NCBI GenBank assembly: GCA_021234155.1
Contig: JAJEKV010000102.1
Span: forward strand, 248,001 to 312,000
DNA: 64,000 nucleotides
Direction: 5' to 3'
Origin: Isoetes taiwanensis
Lineage: Eukaryota > Streptophyta > Lycopodiopsida > Isoetales > Isoetaceae
Made by a program: the position numbers and the translations under genes. The notes beneath the pieces are model-generated. The model was not told the origin of the DNA, ran no database searches, and saw only the letters and a list, made by a program, of their open reading frames with translations. Shown here piece by piece: positions 9,464-18,362 of the stretch (positions are counted from its first letter, which is position 1; each line of letters opens with the position of its first letter).

Positions 9464-10779
9464 TGACACGCTCCACCCACCCAGGTGCCCGTTTGCCCTT
9501 CTTAGGCTTCCCGTAGAATGCCCACCGGTTGCGAAGGCTGCTGAATTTCTTGAAAAATACTTCCTCGTGTATAGTCTTCTTTGTTATGTCATTATTCTCA
9601 CGGCTTACACGAGCGTGCTTTCGATTCTTTGTGAGATTTCCCGCCGGGACTTCGGCATTTCCTTTTGACATAGAAAAAGAATATCGTTTTCGCCAAGTGC
9701 TTCCTTTTCGGGGAGGCCATGCCAAAGCTTGTGTGACAAGCGGTTGAGCAACCGTGGTCGTATGGTTGCCATTAACAATCCAGTATTCTGCATTTTGCAG
9801 ATCCTCTGACTTCTTCCACTTGATTGCTCGCCCTGTCGACGGACCACCTAAATCTTTTCCCATGCGCTTAGGGGGTTCCTCTTCAGACGGCTGGTCCTCT
9901 TCTGCACTCGCATCGGGCGACCTTGATGTTCTCTTCATTCCACCGAATATAAGTTTAGTGGCAGCTTTACGGTGAATAGCCTTAGCAGGTGTCCTCGCCT
10001 TCTTGGCTGGCATGATCGGGCTCCATTTTGCCCCTGCCCGCTTTTGTGGCCGTCTCACCTTTCTTGTATCTAGACTTAAGCCACTTAGTATCGCAGACAC
10101 TTTAGGTTGGTTTTTGCCCCGATATTCGCGGAAGCGGTGCTTTTCGACCTTGCGTTTTGTGCTCTAATATCCACCGCCCCGACAAACAGTAGTAGCCATC
10201 AAAAAATATCGGGTTCTTGATTTGATGCCCGAGCGCTCTAAACTTTCATATGAGTCCAGCGCCCATCCTTTCTGAGCGCAAGAATGTGGGCTTTCCTTTA
10301 TACTTGCGTTCATCATACATGGCTCGTACTTAGATAGTGGAACTTTATAACGGACAAAAGTCCGATCTACGGTGTCTTCAACGTCGATGAGGAAGTCATC
10401 CTTGTTCTCAGGCGAGACCTCCATGTCGATGACGACGATACCGTAGAATTCATTTTTCCTGCCCCTATCTTGCCAAAGAAAAGCAGAAGATCCTTGAGGT
10501 GGTTTGTCTGGGACCCAGGATGAATATTCCCTATCTCTATGCACCAGACCCATTCCTCAGCAACCGTCAAAATTTCATTGGGCACAACCTGGATGCCAGC
10601 AAACAGTTCTTTCTCTTCTTCTGTTCTTGCATTCTCTATTGCAATAGCCTCTGCAAATTTGGGTCCGGTACCGGGAACCCGAGCAGTCTGCTTTGTTCGC
10701 GCCATATTAATTCCTGCAGAACGGAAAGTAGTGTTAGTACTTGGGAGACTTGGGGCTGAAGAGGCTGTTGTCTGATGGA

Positions 10780-10807
10780 GGCAAATTGGGCGCCCGCCCA
10801 ATTTGCC
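10780..10807. repeat. element palindrome with GGC-extended arms
   Basis: GGCAAATTGGGCG and GCCCAATTTGCC pair around CCC. It lies 75 bases upstream of the ATG at 10705, in the putative promoter or leader of the minus-strand gene. Confidence 0.8.
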
Positions 10808-10999
10808 CCCTCGATCCCCACGCAGACACCAAATGGGCGCCACTAATTTGTTCTGGGCCAACTCATGGTGAGCCTTGAGTCCGAGGAGACGATTGTATCA
10901 TAGGGGCCAAATTACCACCCAATTTGCCGATCCCTACAAGAGATACTAAATTGGGCCACCATTTATTTATCCCCTTTTTCAAAGTGGTAGACGCCGGAT

Positions 11000-11122
11000 T
11001 TTGCCTATCGGGAGCACGACTACCTTGGATGGTAGACTTGGTCAGACTAAATTGGGCGGGCGCCCAATTTAGTCTGCCCAAGTCTACCATCCAAGGTAGT
11101 CGTGCTCTCCGGGATAGGCAAA
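11000..11122. repeat. 123-bp near-perfect palindrome around an element core
   Basis: The 22-base core at 11049-11070 is flanked by about 50 further bases on each side that are complementary apart from a few differences (GGTCAG versus CTGCCC near the core, and CTATCGGG versus CTCCGGGATAG near the ends). The left arm runs TTTGCCTATC...GACTTGG, and the right arm is its complement. It would form a hairpin of about 60 base pairs in single-stranded DNA or RNA. Confidence 0.9.
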
Positions 11123-11220
11123 CTGGGCGTCCGCCCACTTTGGTGTCGGGATAGGCAAACTGGGCGTCCGCCCACATTGGTGTGAGGGATAAGTAAATTG
11201 GGGCCCCCCCCACGTTGGTG
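11111..11220. repeat. tandem array of three hairpin units
   Basis: Three head-to-tail units of 39-48 bases: GGGATAGGCAAACTGGGCGT plus CCGCCCACTTTGGTGT, a second with ACATTGG, and a third, more diverged (AAGTAAATTGGGGCC...). Each has a degenerate palindrome. They directly follow the right arm of the 123-base palindrome, whose last word (GGGATAGGCAAA) starts the array. Confidence 0.75.
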
Positions 11221-12213
11221 TTAGGGAAAAAGTCCAATGTTTTGCAAAATGAAACACCCTAAGGGAAGCAACTTGGGTGCCCTATTCAGCCTCGCAACAG
11301 TATGCATCTGTGGGGACCAGTGAGGCATCTAGAAGATGTTCATATGTCCGAGATGTTATAGCGGGATACTTAATCAGGCAAGCGCTCAAGTTTATATTAA
11401 GAAAGTAGTCCACCTTACCTTTGCCACCGGTGGTGGGGCGAGATGCCATCAACTGCTAGAATTCCTTGGTGTACAGGGGTACCCAGGCGATAGGTCAATG
11501 CAGAGAGGAAGGCGCCAACAGGATGGCGACAAGCGGCCGAGAGACACAAGGCGCCAAGAGCTCGATCCGAAGCCGACAGCTGGTTCGGGAGTATAGTGCG
11601 GGCTGAGAACGACTTTCGTGGCTAAGAAATATGAAGGCGACAGTGTTTAGCGGAGCACAAAGCGCCAAAGAAGCACAGAATTTTCTAAATCTGCAGTCGA
11701 GGAGAATGAGGGGCTTTTAAAGGGTTATGGACCTCTCTTGGGGCGAAGACAAGTGTCGTGCATGTAAGCGCTTGGCCCTTTGAAATAAAAATGGACCGTT
11801 GATGGCTTCGAGCGTGAGGAATTAATTGTGGACCTTAATAATGAGTGCGCGCCCAAAAATTAATTCGAGTCATGCACGTGTCGCACGTGCTTTAGGCGGG
11901 AACTTGTGTTTCAAAGTTCCGGGACGGACACATTATTTCGAAATTAGGTGGGACATTTAACTTTAAAAATTGGGGGGAAATTACATTCAAATTTTGGGGG
12001 GAATTCATGTTTAAATGTAAATGCGCTTCAAACCTGTTGTTTTTTCGGGCAGTGCCTTGTTTGGCTACTATCTTTTCTACAAGACGCTAAACATCTTCAA
12101 CGATTCATATTCATGGCCACTTAGATCTCCAAAGGTTTGTGCTGCTCCACGCTTAAATTCGCCATACTCGATGTGTAATTGCCGCAAATGTGATGTGACC
12201 CAATTTTATCAAT

Positions 12214-12297
12214 CACGCCTTTCCATTCACGGCTGTTCATTCGCACCTCTTCAAGCACGCCTGTTCATTCACACCTTTCCATTCACGCCTTTTCGAT
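12214..12297. repeat. 14-bp minisatellite, six units
   Basis: Units CACGCCTTTCCATT, CACGGCTGTTCATT, CGCACCTCTTCAAG, CACGCCTGTTCATT, CACACCTTTCCATT and CACGCCTTTTCGAT. Confidence 0.75.
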
Positions 12298-12579
12298 GGC
12301 TTGACCCTTGATTTACTCCTCCTCATTCACCGGTTATTGGCCACATTTACATAAACTCTAAATTTCGATGCAGTCCGCCCTTTTCCTGAAATTGTCATGC
12401 AGGATTTGTGTGCCTGCTATTTTCTCCATTAACCCTTGTTTGTAGTCAGGCCCTTCCAATGCTCGATTGTATTTGTTTTGGGAGCTCAATGATAAATTCC
12501 GCTTAGTGTCCGCCTCCTTAGTTCTCTTAGTGTGTATGTGTGAGGTGACCGTAGGTGAAACCGCCCGATGGGCAAATCA

Positions 12580-13085
12580 GTATCTCGAAGGTGTTTTATC
12601 TTGGTGACAACTAAATTGGGCGGGGCTGAGTCTTCGCCTACTTCTGTGTCTTTAACCACCACGAACAAATTGGGCGGGTTTCAATTTGTGCGCCGGATAT
12701 GTCCCGCGCCGTAACGCATAACCTTCTTTTTGTACCCATTGTGAGACCGACCGCGATCAATAATACCCTTAAATAAGCGCCGATTCGTTCAAATTGGGCG
12801 GCCGCCCATTTTAAACAATGGGACAAATTGGGCCATCGCCCATATTGTCCCTTTTTGTAGATGACCAGATAGGTGAAACTGTAAAATTGGGCCACCAGAT
12901 CTCGAATGTGTTTTCTCTTGGTGACAAGCTAAATTGGGCGAGATGCCGAGTGTGTGCCTACTTTACAGCCTCCTCTCTACCACCACGTAACAGGGCGGGC
13001 GCCCAATTTGTGCGCTGGATATGGCCTCTTCAGAAGTGAGAACCTTCTTTTCTACCCATTGTGAGACTTCATCAGATCCAATACT
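12580..13085. repeat. direct duplication of a ~190-bp palindrome-bearing block
   Basis: 12580-12765 and 12897-13080 share ATCTCGAA(G/T)GTGTTTT, CTTGGTGACAA, CTAAATTGGGCG, CCACCACG, CAATTTGTGCGC, GGATATG and CCCATTGTGAGAC in the same order. Each copy has two degenerate element palindromes. Between them lie a near-perfect core at 12791-12812 and another at 12833-12858. A further copy is at 13127-13145. Confidence 0.75.
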
Positions 13086-13472
13086 AACCTTATACAAGGG
13101 GAATCTAAACACCTCATACGTAAAAAAGGGCACCCGCCCAATTTTATTGTCCTTGTAACCATTGAATGGGAGTCCCCTGTGTCATTTGCATTGCTTTTCG
13201 CCTTCCTTACTCGATTTTAACACTACTGAAATCCTTGTGCAGGTTGTGTATCTCTTCCTTAATGAACATCTAGTAGCAAAGGGAGTTGTGGGGCAAATGA
13301 CACAATGCCACTTCAAGGAGATATCGAAAGGACCACCGAAGCGTAGGTGTGGAGGAAGTGTTCAAGGCCACCATACCCTTCCCCGCCAACTCCGGATGCA
13401 ACCACAATAGCGTAAGGCCGTGGGGCTCATTCGCTCTGTGGAGAAGTGAAGATGCTCGTGAGTCGCCCGCTA

Positions 13473-16286
13473 ATGACGCCCCCAAAGAAAAGACAAAATG
13501 GACAGCGGTGGGGAAGGAGACACAAACGGCCGACAAGATATACCCTTCTTGAAAAGGATTGTGAGATATGGCACTCATGCGACTCCATTATTGCCTAAAG
13601 GGATTCATATCTTTCACCGGCCCCGATGATGCGCTTTGTGACCGCCGGGTTTCAAGTTTGTGGGAGTATTCAGAATCAAGGTTTCCTCCCCTTCAAGTGA
13701 ACATCCGCTGCCGTGGTTGCTTGCAGTGTGCCGGGCCGGGATGCTCGTGAGATGGAGCAATGACCTCGCCTGTGTTGACGGAGTAAAGGTCTCTCGGAGA
13801 TATTGACCGCAAAGACCGCAACAGAAGCGATATTGTGTCCACCGTGGGAGCCTCGAGCATCGGCACCCAAATTATGAGAAACGACATTACACTTTTCATT
13901 CCCCGACAACCGTGAAGGTTGTTAGGCCACCAAAGCTTGCTCGCCTCACCACTCGTAATGCTATCCTCACTTACAGAGGACCTTGTGTTGCAAGAATAGG
14001 TGTTGTGTCGTTCTCTAGGAATCAAGTTGTTAACATGCTAAAGGAATTCCTTTGCCATGAAATCAAGTGATAGGGTTACTTTTGTTTATGACATGTTCGC
14101 CAACAACATGAAAGGTCAAGAGTGGGACGACCGGTGTCGCAGGGGAATCTCGCTTTATAAAGGGCTGGTACCTTGGTCTCGGGGATCTCAAAGTCTACAG
14201 ATCTCAAATGGAAGGCCCAATTTTTTGAGGGTGCACGCAAGGTCAACATGGTAACCGTGGCACCTTGAAGCCTCGCTTCCTCGACGCTGGCATGTGAGGC
14301 CGTGGTTTTCCATGTTCGTGGAGGGAGAACGGTGAATCCTTGCCCCACCGTGAAAGCAGGAGAAACGAGGAGGGGATAAGAGAGAATGTCGAAGTTGCCC
14401 GCAATGTTTATTTAAGTCCAAAGATTCTAGAAGAGGTTAATGCAAGAGGTTGTGGCATTGACCGGCAAGAAGGTATCACCGATGTGTTTTCATAGAACGT
14501 GGAGGTGGAGTTTCCCGGACGCCAAGATCGCGAAAGAAAATTGCATTCTCCAAATGCGATACATGTGAGGTGATCCGCACGGGTTATCAAGACCAAAGAT
14601 GAAGGAGAGAGGAGGATGTTGCATGATGAAAGAAGAGCGCGATAGACGGAGCAGCCTCGTGGTCGCGACACAAGATCGGGTCGTGGAGATTATACTCCCA
14701 CGTATCCCTACCAATATCTTTGTATTATTCACGACAAAATGGATCAAGCCAAAACAATGATTCCAAAATTGCAACAACTGTAAAGTCTCTCCGAGACTTG
14801 ACAAGCCGAAAACGACATTGACCGGTGCATTGACTCATGGTCATGGGAATGGATCTTATGGAAACTTTGCCCGGACTTATGGCCGATGACTCTAACTTCC
14901 ATGTAGGTTCTTTGAATAGCATCTTGAAGAGATTAGAGATGGGGCACTAGTATGCAGGAGGCCACCGTGCTCGAATCATCTGCTCCAAAATGGGTCTCCT
15001 CATTTGCAGACACAACGCCTTGGAGTCAAAGTTGTCACTATCCAATACCAAAGATACCGCTAATTTGCCACGTGCATGGGGACCATCATTGAAGCCTACG
15101 CCCAAGATACTTTATTTGCAAACCGGACAACGATCCGACGTAACAAGAATAGGTATGTCTTCTCCTATCTTTCTTACCTAGTATATCTTGGTGTGTTTGA
15201 AGAGATTGAGCTAGGGTTCATGATGCCCGGTACACACACATGATGATATCGATGCCTTGTTTGGTAACTTCTCTACATCTTTAAAGAAGGCAGAGGTGCT
15301 CACAATGCCGTAATCCATGTGATGAATTCCACAAATGCAACTTGAATACACCCGCCCCCCTATGTTGTTGACAAAGTTCCGGATTGGAAGGGTTTTATAG
15401 AAGGCTACATACCAGATGGGGATGATAGATTGACAGTCATACCACCCTCTAACTTTTTCAGATTCGCTATGAATGGTGATTGGCCACCATGTATTACAAA
15501 ACTAGACCCACTTACCCGGATTGGTTGCCCGCCTAGTGGAATAAAGATGTGGAAAGAAAAGAGGACGGAAGCCCATGATGCCGCTTTGATATCCTAAGAT
15601 GCTTCCTCCCAAGAAATCGGTGAAGGACCTTGGCCTGCCGCTAAACAAGATCCACAAGCATATATTGCATTGGGTTGCTTGTTCAACGCCTAACAAAGGT
15701 GCTCCGTAAACCGCCAACTACTCGCAAGCCACGGCCACGCATTGAATATTGGATGAAACTCTTGCAAGAACTCGAACATCAGCAAAGGACGAAGGCACTT
15801 ATAATGACTTCCGCCATGTACTAGGCAAGCACAAGCTCCACCTCATGTAGTCAGAGTGGTAGAGCCAATTGCTACTATCACTCCTCCTTATGTCGCCCCC
15901 GGAAGGACAAACCTGTGCCGGAATTCAACCCATACAAAGATTTGAAGAAAGGTATGTTTATTATGGCACGCCCTGATGATGTGTTGTGCCCAACTTGGGT
16001 GGGCCTAGCTACTGAGGACCCACAAATGGATGATAAGAAGGAGAACTTTGAGACTATTCTGGTGACTTGGTGGGAGCCAATCCCAGTGAGGAACCAAGTC
16101 TACCCAGCTAATTATGCCAATTGTTGGAAGAAGAGATGGAGGCCAACGACTGCAAGTGACCGCATAGAAGTGGAGACTATCGACTACGCTTGGGAGCCAT
16201 CAAACAAGAAGAAGATACCTAATACTATTAAGATACCCGTGCATGCTGCTGAGGCATATGCAGCACTCGCAGGGGATGTCAACTAA
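13473..16286 (+). pseudogene. GHTH(E/D)DID-type DDE transposase relic (DUF7869-like)
   Basis: Likely the transposase that moved this element. In order: a basic N-terminus from the ATG at 13473 (MTPPKKRQNGQRWGRR), FISFTGPDDAL...FPPLQVNIRCRGCLQC (13605-13740), a CDTCEVIR cysteine pair (14555-14578), YLCIIHDKMDQAKT with a putative catalytic Asp (14718-14756), GDNN-like GACAAC then NKNRYVFSYLSYLVYLGVF (15126-15200), GHTHDDIDALFG (15229-15265), YVVDKVPDWKGF and FFRFAMNGDWPP (15361-15490), and a C-terminal domain from about 15909 with PTWVGLATEDPQMD, VTWWEP and DYAWEP ending at 16286. I know this motif order (Cys pair, D-x-MDQ-x-KT, DN...NKNRYV, GHTHEDID) from transposases filed as DUF7869. Frames are broken many times, including one extra base within GHTH, so it is inactive. 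Confidence 0.8.
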
Positions 16287-16346
16287 TGTATGAAAATGAG
16301 TCATTCATCCAAGTGTACTAAAAAATGGTCCATAAATTCAGGTATT

Positions 16347-16371
16347 GTCCATAATTAATGAAATTGTGCTT
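16347..16371 (-). repeat. right terminal inverted repeat
   Basis: GTCCATAATTAATGAAATTG plus TGCTT, the complement of the left repeat with two differences. Base 16371 may belong to the repeat or to the TTATT target duplication. Confidence 0.85.
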
Positions 16372-16474
16372 TATTGCTTTTAAAATGAATGTTAATTTTA
16401 CGTACTTCACAGCAGATAAGTATGCTCGTTGGGCAATTATTAAGTGGCTTGAGGGAGGATAGGAATGGGGGATT

Positions 16475-17305
16475 GTGAATGTCTATGCCTCAAACCAACC
16501 ATCTCAGAGAGGTGCTCTGTGGGCCACAATAAGAAACAAGATAAGGAATCTTGGTGGTTTGCAAGTAGCATGGCTGCTGCTAGGAGACTTTAATATGGTA
16601 GAGCAGGCAGAGGATCGCTCCGGCCCTGGTGCGCAGATTGTGCAGGGTTTTGAGAGGGACCAATGGTCTAGATTATTGCAGGATTTGGCTATGGTAGAGG
16701 TGGAAGGAGATTTGTCTTTCACATGGTGCAATAGACAGATCGGGGCGGGGCGGGTCTACGCCAGACATGATAGATGTTATGCCTCTCCTCGCACATTGGA
16801 TGAAGTACCCTCTCTGCATAGGAACAACATTATTTCCACCTCCATTTCAGATCATTATCCTCAATTGTTGTGTAGCCAGAATACTTCTACCCCCAAATCC
16901 TCCAGAACAGTGTTTTGTCTGAACACCCGCTTCTTGACAGATGAAGTCTTCTCGTCTCATTGTCGGGACTTGTGGCTCAATACCTTCTCCTCTCTGAGTG
17001 GAATGGCAGGCATGGTGGCAGCATTGGCTAGGGTTAAACGTTTTGCTAAGGCTTTTGATAGGCAGCGAGTTCAGCAGGAGCGACAGGAACTCCACTTACT
17101 CTATAGAGAGTTGGTGCAGATTCAGGCTGCCATACTGCAGCAGATCATATCTCTAGAGCAGGTTAAAGTTAAGGAAGCTCAGGTGAAGTCTGAACTTATT
17201 TGGCTGAAACAAGGAGACACGAGCTCTTCAGTTTTCTTTAGGGCAGCAAGGCAGCGTCAGTATACAGCATCAATGGCATCCCCTTACTTTGTCAGATGGT
17301 CGTAA
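16475..17305 (+). pseudogene. L1 ORF2, endonuclease region, copy A
   Basis: APE-type endonuclease C-terminal half: NVYASNQPSQRGALW, LLGDFNMVEQAEDRSGPG (the GDFN strand), LSFTWCNRQ, YARHDRCYAS in place of LDRxL, and SDHYPQLL (catalytic SDH). The first part lies at 4120-4270 and 16371-16460, with a TAG at about 16460. A linker region with LIWLKQGDTSSSVFF follows, typical of the L1 segment before the reverse transcriptase. Nicking target DNA would be its role in an intact element. Confidence 0.85.
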
Positions 17306-17392
17306 ATTGGAGGATCTTACTGATCTCCAGAGGTATGTGCACGGCCATTTTTCAATGTTCTTGCTAAGCAGTCATTTTAATACGAGCAAGAA

Positions 17393-18362
17393 ATGCAGGA
17401 TCTGGTTTTGGCAGCTGTTAAGCCATCTATCTTGCATCATCAGCGTGATAGTTTAGAACATGAATTCTCCAAGAGAAAGTTAGAGGGTGCATGTATGTGC
17501 ATGGCTAAGGATAAGTGTCCTGGGCTAGATGGTGTGCCTGTGGAATTCTTTCAGACTGATTGGGAATGGGCTGGAGAGTCAGTGTATCAGGTCTATCTTG
17601 ACTTGTTGCACTCTCATGAAATGGATAGAATTCTTAACACTGCCTGCATTTCCCTGATCCCTAAGGTCAAACAGCCATCCACGATCAATGATTGGAGGCC
17701 TATTTCTTTGCTCTCCTCTGTGTATAAGATTATTGCAAAAGCTTTGGCAGAAAAGCTTAAACTGGTTCTAGCATCCTCTATTAACAAGGTTCAGTCCGGG
17801 TTCATCCCAGGAAGAAACATCTTAACTAACATTGCTGCAGCTTATGAGGGCTTGTATTGGGCTAGGAAAACAGGTCCAGGAGTTGTTTATCTTAAGCTCG
17901 ATTTTGCGAAGGCATATGCCAGTGTGCGCTGGGAGTTTTTGTCTAGTGTGCTTTCGGCTTTGGATTGTAGTCCACGTTTTACAGAAACAGTTATGAAGCT
18001 TCACACGTCAGCAGGAGCTACAGTTGTGTGCCAGGGGGAACCCTCCCCGTTCTTTTCGATGGGAAGAGGAGTCTGGGCTGCCTCTGGCCCCATTTTTGTT
18101 TACCGTGGCCCCATTTTTGTTTACCATGCTCTTGATTGCAGTAGATGAGGGAGTGGTAGATGGTCTTCGGATGCAGAACGACAGTCAACAGATTTGTAAT
18201 CAGTTTGCAGATGACACTTTCCTCTTTGTGGCAGCAGAAGAAAGCAATTTGCATAATGTTAAGGGTTTGCTGGATACATTTTTCTTGGCTTCTGGTTGTC
18301 TTCTTAATTGGGGAAAGTGTTCGGCTCTGTGGGCTTTGGACCTTGGAAGGTACTCCCAGTGA
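17393..18362 (+). pseudogene. L1 ORF2, reverse transcriptase, copy A
   Basis: KDKCPGLDGVPVEFF, ISLIPKVKQPSTINDWRPIS, GFIPGRNILTN, KLDFAKAYASVRW (motif A with the first Asp) and then, after a frameshift near 18030, LPLAPFLFT and QFADDTFLFV (motif C). A 21-base tandem duplication (18092-18133) repeats the PFLFT segment just before motif C. The duplication is shared with copy B and would add seven residues to the palm. Confidence 0.85.

Larger units (their letters stand above)
7210..10705 (-). pseudogene. H3-tail-mimic / ParB-like / methyltransferase-like protein, three exons
   Basis: Proposed exons are 10705-9464, 9191-8129 and 8052-7210. Splice sites are clear (GTAAGT...CATGCAG and GTATGC...CGTGCAG) and the joined frame reads DHECAA|AYWLYRPW. 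The product would be about 1,050 residues. It starts Met-ARTKQTAR-VPGTG, identical to histone H3 residues 1-8 with Lys9 absent. Near 9770 it has YWIVNGNH, resembling the ParB/sulfiredoxin loop, after basic segments (MPAKKARTPAKA; PPKRMGKD). Exon 3 has CTVLDFFSGG followed by VLLAGARCREGYKTLSFETDE, resembling motif I and the acidic-loop region of permuted N4/N6 amino-methyltransferases; a DPPY motif is not evident upstream, so catalysis is doubtful. The C-terminus is acidic. Breaks: a frameshift near 10550, an in-frame TAG at 10164-10166 and a one-base shift near 7900. The ATG is chosen because the longer frame translates a palindrome. Function is inferred only. Confidence 0.7.
10706..13472. other. 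divergent spacer between the two main transposon genes
   Basis: No gene is recognised. It separates the minus-strand ARTKQTAR gene from the plus-strand transposase and probably holds both promoters. It contains the palindromes listed separately, a 123-base inverted repeat, a tandem hairpin array, a 14-base minisatellite and a duplicated 190-base block. Two CACGTG words occur near 11875-11890. The ORF at 11336-11596 shows no recognisable domain and is not called. Confidence 0.6.
4271..16370 (+). mobile_element. 12.1-kb TIR DNA transposon with H3-tail-mimic cargo
   Basis: Its limits are defined by the uninterrupted site in copy B (TACTC-TTATT-GCTTTT at 40661-40676). Here TTATT lies on both sides (4266-4270 and 16371-16375) and the ends are inverted repeats (AAGCATAATTTC... 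against its complement ...GAAATTGTGCTT). If the last T of the right repeat belongs to the element, the target duplication is TATT instead. Content left to right: an ORF fragment (4519-4957), two small paralogous genes on the plus strand, a three-exon minus-strand gene with an ARTKQTAR start, a 2.8-kb divergent spacer, and a plus-strand transposase relic with CDTC, DKMDQAKT, NKNRYV and GHTHDDID motifs. About two dozen related palindromes are confined to 5258-13145. Both main genes are broken, so this copy is not autonomous. I cannot assign a named superfamily. Confidence 0.85.

Noticed and set aside
7102-9975. Plus-strand ORFs opposite the three-exon gene (for example 7102-7482, 9529-9975)
   Set aside because: They are complements of coding sequence with splice-consistent frames on the minus strand; no domain.
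10539-10775. Plus-strand ORFs across the ARTKQTAR start
   Set aside because: Shadow frames; the minus frame continues coherently into the rest of the gene.
4271-16370. Endogenous giant-virus insertion as explanation for the palindromes and methyltransferase-like gene
   Set aside because: TIRs, a short target duplication, spliceosomal introns and a DDE-type transposase explain the segment; no capsid, polymerase or other viral hallmark is visible.
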